DNA from: Mauremys mutica
Lineage: Eukaryota; Chordata; Testudines; Geoemydidae
Length of the DNA: 64,000 nucleotides
Direction: 5' to 3'
Assembly: GCF_020497125.1 (NCBI RefSeq)
Contig: NC_059093.1
Location: forward strand, 22,503,301 to 22,567,300
The notes under the pieces were generated by a model. The model worked only from the letters and a program-made list of their open reading frames with translations. It had not been told where the DNA came from and ran no database searches. Position 1 is the first letter of the stretch. The number at the start of each line of letters is the position of its first letter. The position numbers and the translations under genes are program-made. This document shows, piece by piece, positions 55,830-64,000 of the stretch.

Positions 55830-56900
55830 ACAAATAAGCCAACCTACTCTGGTACGAGGCTTGAACTTGGTCCTTAACATCTTCATGGAACCTTCATTTG
55901 TGCCTCTAGCTACATTAGTTGTTTTCTATTCCTTTTACCTATTAAAATGGCATCACTTCTGCACCTGGGCCCGATCGTTAGGGGCATTAATATTGGAGCC
56001 CCTTTACATTATTAAGGAAAAAGTTTCATTACAGCCTCATCTCAAACTTCTACCTAAACCATACTTCCATTTCTGCACTAACCAGGCCATAAACCTTCCT
56101 CTGTATGTGCGGTTCCCCCTCCCCCATCCGTTTCCCAGCCACACCAGTCCAGGGCAGAATCTGCATTCCATACTCGGAATGTTGGAAGGGTGTTAGCTTT
56201 GTATCTGGACAGAGCCAGACCATTTTGGAAACTCTGTTTCTTTTGTGGCTCGATCAGAAGAATATACACTTTCCACCCAAAAGACTTCAAAATGCGTTTC
56301 TGGAGATATTCTGAGTTGTTATAAGCTCACTAATATTCTGTCCCTTTCTAGAGTAATTGCCCACTCAACTAGATCTCACTCCACTTCTGTGGCACTGTTG
56401 AAAAGTGTACCAGTCACTGAAATTTGCAAAGTCGCAACTTGGTCATCAGTACAGTTTTTCCAAACAATATGTCTCGGTACAGGCTTCCAGGTCAGATACT
56501 GCCATTGCCAGTGCTGTTTTGTCAGCAGTCTTAAATCTGACTCCAAAGCTGCTCCCTCCTATGGATGCTGCTTGGCAGTTGCTTGAAGTGGAGCACCCAT
56601 CAGGTCACTAATTGAGAAAGGAAATGTGGTTTAATTTTACAGGAACTGAAGTTCTTAGAGACGTCTTGATAGGTGCTCTACTGTTTGCCCTTTTCCCCCC
56701 TCTGCTTTGCAGTCTGTCTTTTGGTGACAGCGAAGGAACTGAGGGCTATTTGCCTGCACTGCTTCCTGTATATTTAAGACGGGACATGAGGTAGTCTGGA
56801 GCCACCTGCGTGTGCTGAACAGGCACTGCTCCCGAAAATGTCAAAGATGTATCTGAAGTGGAGTGCATGTAGGGGGATTCACCTGGAGGAACTCGAGTTA
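55830..56900 (+). mobile_element. DIRS fragment of a third family (recombinase)
   Basis: Recombinase pieces are readable: LNIFMEPSFVPLATL, then KEKVSLQPHLKLLPKPYFHF, then the HxxR box in IAHSTRSHSTSVALLKSVPV and ATWSSVQ. The Arg I region is degraded. The terminus near 56790-56900 (GAGGAACTCGAGTTACTATAC) resembles DIRS ends. The sequence is clearly different from the recombinase at 14 kb. Confidence 0.8.
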
Positions 56901-58248
56901 CTATACAAAGTTGCTAACCTCTGAATCAACAAGTGGCATTATTTAGACCGTAGACTACACTTGGATTAAGTAAGAATTCTACGTTCAGTCAAGAATTGGT
57001 GGATGACTAACTGTATTCACCGGGCGGATGCATAGTTGAACCTTATTTATAAATAACTTAAAGTCAATTTGTATATTTTAATACTAACTACTGTAAGAAT
57101 TATTTTCTTTTAAATATAAACTGCAGTAGAGATGCTCTGGACACCTGAGTTCACAAAATGTTGGGCAGTTGGATATTCCCTGTTAGTACCTTGCAGCATG
57201 TGAGGGAAATCAATCTCTTATTTGTAACTGGCTTGACATTCATAAGTAGACTAAATTTCCTTGCACTTAAATCCTCAGAGGCTTCCCTTAATGTATATAA
57301 GTTCAACCTCCTGGACGTCATTGATTCTTGGGCATCTGTCAGATCTTTCCTGATGTTGAGTTTTTGCATGTTGATTATCTTGATAGCTATATTTAAAAAA
57401 AGAGAAAAATGAAGAGAAGTGAAAAGAATGTTTTGTGGCCAGAGCGTAATGCTGCAAGTCACACTGTTAACTACCAAAGAAAGGCTGAAGGACATAATGG
57501 GGTCCGATTTGTTTAATAGTTTGTGAAGCAAGAATCTTTAGTACTACTTTCTCTTTAACCACAAACAAACAAAACCTAAACAAACTAACCCCCCCCCAAA
57601 AAATCCATCGTGGTATCTATGAAACTAGTTAGGTGATAGCACTTGAAGTAAACAACAAAGAAGTTTTGGGTTCTAACCACACTGGAGATGTGTAGTTGTA
57701 AATAAGTGCATCATACATTTCTATGATATTTATAAAAAAACCTGAATACATGTAACTTAAACTACAGAATTGCTTAAGTAAATGTGTAAAATATAGTGTT
57801 TCTTCCTGGTTAGTTAAACCAATCCCACCAAATGTAGCCTAAAGGCTATATTTAGTTGCACTTCACATGTTTTAATGGTTACCAACGAATGAGCATCAAC
57901 CTTACCTTAGAGGGGGAAATAAAGTACAGATACAAAGCAAGATTAAAATAAATGATTTAAAACAAGATTTCTTGCTTGCTGATTAAAATCTGACTTCTAT
58001 CACTTTGATTTTAAATCAGTCCATCCTGGCAACGTGCAGCACAGGGATGTCAGAGCTGTCAGTTGTCCAGATTACTTTTAAGTATCCATTGTGTCATCAA
58101 CTTTATCTGCTGGTTAACAAATCTGCCTTGAAAATGAGTTAGTCGCTGTAAGCTATTGGGGATAAAATGCACATACAGGAATTGAAGTGAGGTTAATGAA
58201 TTTTTTCAGTCTTGACTGAAAACGTACTTATTTTTTTTATTTCAATAG
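56901..58248. other. NECTIN3: Nectin-3 intron 2, last part
   Basis: AT-rich, with no supported feature. An open frame on the minus strand at 57151-57531 has no recognisable motif and is probably chance. The stretch ends in a T-rich acceptor TTATTTCAATAG. Confidence 0.5.
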
Positions 58249-58545
58249 TTGAACCCATTGTGAGCCTAACAAAGGGACCAAACTCTTTAATAGATGGTGA
58301 AAATCAGACAGTAGCAGCCATTTGTACAGCAGCCACTGGAAAACCTGCTGCAGATATTGATTGGGAAGGAGGTCTTGGAGAAGTGGAATCCAGTTCTACT
58401 TTATTTCCAAATGAAACAGTGACAGTTGTCAGTCAGTACAAACTCATACCCACCAAATTTGCCAGAGGAAGATGCATAAGTTGTGTTGTGAGGCATCCGG
58501 CTTTGGAAAAGGAGCTGAGATATCCTTACGCATTGGACATACTAT
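58249..58545 (+). CDS. NECTIN3: Nectin-3 first Ig C2 domain exon
   Basis: 297 bases, phase 1 to 1, donor GTAAGT. It encodes VEPIVSLTKGPNSLIDGENQ, the Cys-containing VAAICTAATGKPAADIDWEG and the closing CVVRHPALEKELRYPYALDI. The nectin C2-1 pattern (A-x-C-x-A-A-T-G-K-P ... W ... C-V-V-x-H-P) is intact. Potential N-linked sites are NQT and NET. It joins the V domain in frame. The second Cys pair is preserved, and an extra Cys occurs in RCISC. Confidence 0.95.
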
Positions 58546-58619
58546 GTAAGTATACAACAAGTTAACTGTTGCTTTTATAGCTGCTGGTCTGTCCTATGAC
58601 AACTAGGCCTTAGAGTACA

Positions 58620-58825
58620 TTCCATCAGTAGATCTGCAAGCAGTGTACAAAGAAGGTCAGTATCATTGCCCCATCACACAGATGGGAGAAACAGAGCTAG
58701 GAAGAGGTGAAGTGAGTTGACCAAGGATTTGCAGCAGGCCACTGGCTGAGCTGGGAGTAGAACCCAGAGCTCCCAAGACCCAGTCAGTTGCCCTACTTGC
58801 TGAGACACATTGCCGCTTACCTTTT
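58620..58825 (-). repeat. MIR-type SINE
   Basis: On the + strand: TTGCCCCATCACACAGATGGG, AACAGAGCTAGGAAGAG and TGACCAAGGATTTGCAGCAGG, then GGGAGTAGAACCCAGAGCTC, the reverse complement of a MIR-like core and tRNA-like head. Confidence 0.82.
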
Positions 58826-58994
58826 AATTAACTTGATTTAATTACCCATCCAGATTCCTCCTATGTTTCTTCATGGACCCTTATTTTTTAACAAATGTGA
58901 CTAATACTCAGATGTTGAAGATGAAAATTCAGTTCCTCCTCGGAAGCGTTACAGGGGCTTGTTATAAGCAAAATCTGTTTTCCCATTCAACAAG

Positions 58995-59399
58995 CAGGGC
59001 TGCCCAGAGGGAGGGGTAAGTGGGGCAATTTGCCCTGGGCCCAGCAGGGACCCCAAGAGCCGCTCCGGGTTTTCGGCGGCACTTCGGTGGCGGGCCCTTC
59101 ACTCGCGCCTGGTCTTCGGCAGCGGGTCCTTCAGTGCAGCGGAAGACTCGGAGCAAGTGAAGGACCCGCTGCTGAAGTGCTGCCAAAGCCTCGGAACGCC
59201 GCCCGGTGAGTACAAGTGCCGCAAGCGGCGGGAGCAGGGAGAGCCGCAATCGGCAGCACTTATGCTGCTCTACCACCGCCGCTTCATTCTTCGGTGGCAA
59301 TTCAATGGTGCGTCCTTCCCTCCGAGAGGGACCCACCGCTGAATTGCCGCCGAAGACCCAGCCCTGCCCCAGGCCCCCTGAATCCTCTGGGCAGCCCTG
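58995..59399. mobile_element. hAT-type MITE in nectin-3 intron
   Basis: The ends CAGGGCTGCCCAGAGGG and CCTCTGGGCAGCCCTG are near-perfect inverted repeats. The flanks TCAACAAG (58987-58994) and TCGACAAG (59400-59407) are an 8-bp duplication with one change. The interior is GC-rich with internal fold-back (TCGGCGGCACTTCGGTGG etc.), non-coding. Confidence 0.93.
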
Positions 59400-59409
59400 T
59401 CGACAAGAA

Positions 59410-61160
59410 TTGAGGTATTTAAAAATACTTGAAATGGTGGTTGCCATTTCTTTCACGCTTGGAATAATACAAGTCATGATATTCCCAAAGAACTTCAGTG
59501 ATGAAAAATGTTATGGGGTAACTATTCTTAACCAGATCACTCACTACACTACTGAGAGTGTTAGAGATAGCGTGGATAATTTGAGAATCTCTCCACTTGG
59601 AAGTTCATTTTCTTTGTTTATATATATAATTTGTTAAACTTGACGTCCCTAAAAGAAACAAGTGACAGAAGATGATAAATTACCAAGCCCTCCTCATTAT
59701 TTGACCCTAATAATAATCTTTATAATTTCATAACTGCACCTTTTATCTCAGCTGTAGAAATTTGCAGAGCTTTCATTGGTTAGTAGTGTTTGTGTCTTTA
59801 TTGCAGCAAATAAGTTTCTTTGTATGACCAGATTGTTTTGGATTCTGCATCTTTACTATCGTTAGCATATCACAAGGAAAAAGTGTGGCACATGTACTTC
59901 TTCAATTTCAGTTCATTAACAAATACAGCAATAAAAGACCTCTTTCTAGCCCTTTGCTGGTGAACTTCTGGCTGCTTGAAAAACTCTGTCTTGATGGTCA
60001 CAGATTAAAGCCCTAACAAATGTAGGGCTTGTTTACAATGCCTTGCAGTTTGGATTGTGGGAGAGTGAATATCACTGCTCACCAAGTGCTGAGCTGCAAC
60101 TGCGCCATGTGGATACTGTCGGTGTGAACTAATCGGTTCTTAAAACAGGACTACATTAGTGTGAATTTAGGAATCTCTTCGTTCACACCCATGGCATCCA
60201 CGCAGGGGAGTTGAAGTACAGCACTTGGCATGTAGTTCTTTTTACATTCCCATAGTCCAACCTGCAGTTTGAAGACATGGCCTTAGCATATCTCCCTAGA
60301 TTGACCACTAATAATGCGGTGCTCTGATGGCCTACTGACTTTGACAAGAGTTGCCCCCAAAATAAATTCCAGTCAGTTTCTCCCCATTGAAGAGTAACTT
60401 GTAACTTGCCATAAAGAAGTTGAATTTCTTAAAACCTTACATTGTATGCTGTGTTGGTCATTTCAATGTGCTGTTACAAACTTCAGTCCAGGTAACCCAA
60501 AATGGATGCCTAAAGTTGGGCTTTCAAATATATGACCAGAATTTTCAAAAGTCCAGAACATATTGGGGTTCCTAAGGATTCAAAATGTGAGCTTTAGTCA
60601 TCCATTTTCAAACACAAAATTTGAAGTAGTAATTACTACTACAGAAAAGCAGCTGAGTGGTAAAAATATTTTAAAGATACTTTCTCTGCTTACTGAACAT
60701 CAGGCCCCTTGCTGTAATCTGCTCTATCAAAACATTAAATACCACCAGTTACTAGTTGGTGGCATAAACACACGACCAAAAGAGAATGTTCAGTACATTT
60801 AAACAACCGCTTCTTTTTATGGTTACCACTGGCAATCGATTTGGTGCATTCGGGATGGGAATGATGTTGAGACTCTAGTATAATTATTGATTTTTTGCCT
60901 TCAGTCATCTTGGGGAAATACCATAATAAATACACGTACGGTCTGAGAGTGCCATTGATAGTAAAATTGTTAACATGGAATCAGGAAACATTTGAAATGG
61001 TATTAAAAGACTAAAATTATGACCTATTCCAAGTAATACACAACCTCCTTTAACATAGCCTTACAGTATCCTATCAAGTAAACCCACTGTTAACAACTTG
61101 TAAGAATTGTAAAGAACATTTTTGAAAGACAAGTTTGTTAAAAGTTCATTGATTGAATAG
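59410..61160. other. NECTIN3: Nectin-3 intron 3, no gene
   Basis: AT-rich. Around 60000-60270 there is sequence with inverted pieces (GGCTTGTTTACAATGCC, GTTCACACCCATGGCATCCAC) that may be an old DNA transposon, but I cannot fix ends. Confidence 0.4.
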
Positions 61161-61174
61161 AACATTTTTAGAAC

Positions 61175-61362
61175 AAGCAGCAAAGAGTTCTGTGGCACCT
61201 TATAGACAAACAGATGTATTGGAGCATGAGCTAATACCCACTTTTGACAAAGTGGGTATTCACCCACGAAAGCTCCTTCTCCAGAACATCTGTTAGTCTG
61301 GATCTGTAAAAGCAGCAAAGAGTGCTGTGGCACCTTATAGACTAACATGGCTACCCCTCTGA
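61175..61362. mobile_element. Rearranged inverted Penelope 3' ends
   Basis: A minus-sense piece (AGCAGCAAAGAGTTCTGTGG ... GAGCATGAGCTAATACCCAC) meets a plus-sense piece (ACAAAGTGGGTATTCACCCA ... CATCTGTTAGTCTGGATC), then another minus-sense piece and the outer ATGGCTACCCCTCTGA. TTTTAGAACA occurs at both edges (about 61166 and 61365), consistent with a target duplication. It is the third inverted arrangement in this window. Confidence 0.82.
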
Positions 61363-61374
61363 ATTTTAGAACAG

Positions 61375-63032
61375 TCTGTATTGGAGGATTGGCTGGTTTT
61401 AATGTCTGTGATTGAATTTGGAAAGAACTTTAGATTATGTTATGCATCTTTTCCTCAGTATTAGAAATGAAGAAACGTTAACACCTTCCAAAACAAATTA
61501 TAAAAAGATACGGGGCTTCATACTCATGAGAACTTGCCTACTGTTTTTTAAAATTGTGTTGAGCATGAATAGAGAAGCAGTTCTGCTTGGTGCTTTGTTT
61601 CAACGTATACTAACAGTCTTCAACTGAATTCTGAATCTTTGCACTTGAACCGAGTAGAGTATTGTACCGGAGTGGTCATAAATAAGTATAAGAATAAGAA
61701 GCAAGTTGTGAGAACTGTTAATACTCCATCCAGGCCCTGTGTCCTGATACGCGAACAAGGAAGGACGTTATCATAAGGTGGTTTTTTTATGTGTAAATAT
61801 AAAATGCAGATTAACTGAATATTAAGGCAGTCCTGTTGAGGAAGACTTCCAGTTTTTAAACTGCTACTCCCTACATGTCGTTTGCATTAGTGCACAGTCT
61901 GGAGAGAAAAAAGCTTCGTCCTTACATTATTGATGACAATAGCTGAAGAGAGACCGGCCTAATAGGAAATTGCCAGTCTCTATAACGTAACCTTTCTGGC
62001 CTAGCCCAGTAGCGACAACCAATACCCATAACATGCCTCAAACATAAATTAATAACACTAAACTATATAAGAGTTGGAAAGCTGTGGCTTCAGTGAGAAG
62101 AGAGAGAGAAAGATTTCAAGTCCTGCTCTCCTTTTCACCCTTTGTGCCACCTGCATTTGGAGGAAGTAGTTGAGCCTGCTGTCCTGGACTGAGCGCAACT
62201 ATCCTACTTTGAATTCCGACCTCATATTACTTAAGTGTGCTCTACCTTTACTTTTTACTGTAGCAGACCCTTTCAACTGGTGTGTCAATTATATCTGCAT
62301 GTTTACATTGTGTTGTAGAATACTGTGAATTTGCCCCAAGCATCCCAGTCGAAGCCTTCCAATAAGTGTGTATTTAAAACTGTCAGACATTTTCTAGAGC
62401 TGGGTTAGTGTGAGATTCTGTGGGCGAGGCTGCTGTACTGAGGGGTGGAAAGAAGTTGGGAAGATGGGATTCAGATTGGAGCCATTATGACTATTCATTG
62501 CTTTTTGAGTCCTTTGGGGGAAAAAAAATTAAACACAGAATACGCTAAAGTCACTTGTTGGTTTAACTAGTAGTATTAACATAGGCACAGTGCAGGTACC
62601 TACTACAGTATAAATCATTAGCCAGAAGTTACTCATGTCATATCTGCAATTCATCATTTACCACCGTGTAATATGAATTTTTTTGAATTCACAGAATTTG
62701 GTATATTTGAACTATTGAAGTTAGCACTGCATCATGCTAAAAATTGACATTGTTGACATAGACTATATAATTATCTCTGCTTGTTTCAGTTAACAAACTA
62801 AAAACTTATGGGGCCCACTGATTTGCTTTATGTTAAGCCTCCGATGCCAACTACCCATGTATACATGTAATTTACTAAGCTTTCCAGGTAGGACTACCAT
62901 TGCTCGTTGGAGATTAAGCACTGCCATACTGTTTGTTAAATACAACATGTAGACATATCATTCTAAGCAATGCGTCTCCTTTTAAGTAATGTACTTTGAA
63001 TATTGGAATGTGAAATGACTCATATTTTATAG
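61375..63032. other. NECTIN3: Nectin-3 intron 3, remainder
   Basis: AT-rich with no recognised feature. It ends in CATATTTTATAG, the acceptor of the next exon. Confidence 0.5.
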
Positions 63033-63150
63033 ATGCCCCTGAAGTTTTGGTAACTGGGTATGATGGAAACTGGCTCATTGGAAGAGAGCGTGTTCAGCTC
63101 CAGTGTAATGCTGACGCAAATCCACCGCCCACGGAATTTACATGGACCAG
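63033..63150 (+). CDS. NECTIN3: Nectin-3 second Ig C2 domain, first exon
   Basis: 118 bases, phase 1 to 2, donor GTGAGT. It encodes [20 protein letters not shown], then [20 protein letters not shown]: the start of the second C2 domain with its first Cys. The same pattern ([13 protein letters not shown] ... [11 protein letters not shown]) is in human nectin-3. The domain is completed by an exon beyond the window, as in mammalian nectin genes. Transmembrane and afadin-binding parts are not in view. Confidence 0.95.
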
Positions 63151-64000
63151 GTGAGTGTTCATGAAAACAAAAGATGAATTTTCCATTTAAATACATAATC
63201 AATATTTTAATAAAGGAGAGTTTTGAAGGGTGTTACTGGCTTACGACATAGTGGAAACAAGGCCCTTTGACTGCTACTAGCTTGTCTGCTTTCAGTACAT
63301 GACTAATGCACATTCTGTGTATTAGGTATGACTGCTATTGAAATATGTCCCATACTGATGCATCAGATGTATGGATTGAGACATGTGGATGTTGTAAAGG
63401 AAAATATTGGCCTTATGTAATTGATGGCTCCTGAGGAGCAGTAGCAATTGGGGTGGGAAAGCACAAGTGAAGAATGATTGTTACTCTGAAGTCTGAGCAG
63501 TTACCAATGCTTTAGGATAAATCCACTTATTTTTATAAATGGAATAACTTCTTTGACAGGTGATTGTGATATTGAGTTTCTTGGGCTTAGTGTAAGACAT
63601 TATAAGCACCTGTTGTCCAGCCTTCCTCCTCCGTGTGAGTTGAGGATGTGCATAAAGCAAAGACGCAAAAAACCTGGGATATTATTTGAATAAAATTATA
63701 TAACATTGATATTACATTGAAAATTGGAATGGAAAACACTTGAAGTATCATTTCAATCATCAAGTTTACCATGCTCTAGTGAAGAGTAAGGCATTGTATC
63801 TACTTCCAAATAAGCTGCATGAGATGGCTCCCCTCATGACTCAAAACTTAAGTCAACCCGTGCTGAGGTCTGGTATCTCTGTATGGCTTCCTGTTGTGTG
63901 ATAAAAGCAGTATTTCATGACTCCAATATGAATTGGATGCCTTTACTGAGAGTCCTGCTGCCTGCCCTCTGTAGTCTTGCATGTTAAGTACGTTCCCCTG
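63151..64000. other. NECTIN3: Nectin-3 intron 4 (partial)
   Basis: AT-rich intron to the end of the window, with no feature recognised. Confidence 0.5.

Noticed and set aside
57151..57531. 126-codon minus-strand frame in a nectin-3 intron
   Set aside because: No motif, no start context and no similarity I recognise. Its AT-rich composition is the same as the surrounding intron.

Overview
This is nuclear DNA of a cryptodiran-type turtle, or a close sauropsid relative. The evidence is spliced vertebrate genes with large introns, several tRNA-derived SINEs of the tortoise PolIII/Cry type, many CR1 LINE 3' ends, Penelope-like and DIRS-like retroelements, and hAT-type DNA transposons with 8-bp target duplications. 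There are no bacterial operons, CRISPR arrays or plasmid features.

Two genes are supported, both on the + strand. At the left are the last five coding exons of ALG13 (1067-10050; phases join exactly, 264 codons plus stop). They encode the proline/tyrosine-rich tail of the long vertebrate ALG13 protein. At the right is the 5' part of a nectin-3 gene (51437-63150 and beyond the window): a candidate signal-peptide exon, an Ig V exon, an Ig C2 exon and the first half of a second C2 domain. In human these two genes lie on different chromosomes (X and 3), so their adjacency is either a sauropsid arrangement or a sign that this is a nectin-3-like paralogue.

Between the genes lie about 40 kb of nested repeats. 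10.6-15.3 kb: a nearly full-length decayed DIRS element (gag-like, RT/RNase H, tyrosine recombinase, inverted terminal repeats). 19.3-20.6 kb: a KRAB-type zinc-finger exon pseudogene. 21.8-25.5 kb: a second DIRS element lacking its recombinase. 26.8-30.8 kb: a GC-rich block with MIR fragments, a few exon-like pieces and a CpG-island promoter. 30.7-33.9 kb and 43.7-50.9 kb: two direct copies of a segmental duplication. The second copy holds a solo LTR, a hAT-type element whose empty site is preserved in the first copy, a SINE/CR1 insertion and a smaller tandem duplication. 34.2-36.8 kb: a G-rich ~95-bp minisatellite inside a CR1 relic. 38.9-41.3 kb: a fold-back hAT element with a Penelope element inside. 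42.2-42.4 kb: an almost perfect palindrome of two Penelope 3' ends.

No wholly new system could be demonstrated. The most unusual items are the inverted Penelope 3'-end pairs that carry hammerhead-ribozyme-like cores, the nested fold-back hAT, the alternative nectin-3 first exon next to a DIRS fragment, and the isolated CpG-island promoter at the duplication edge.
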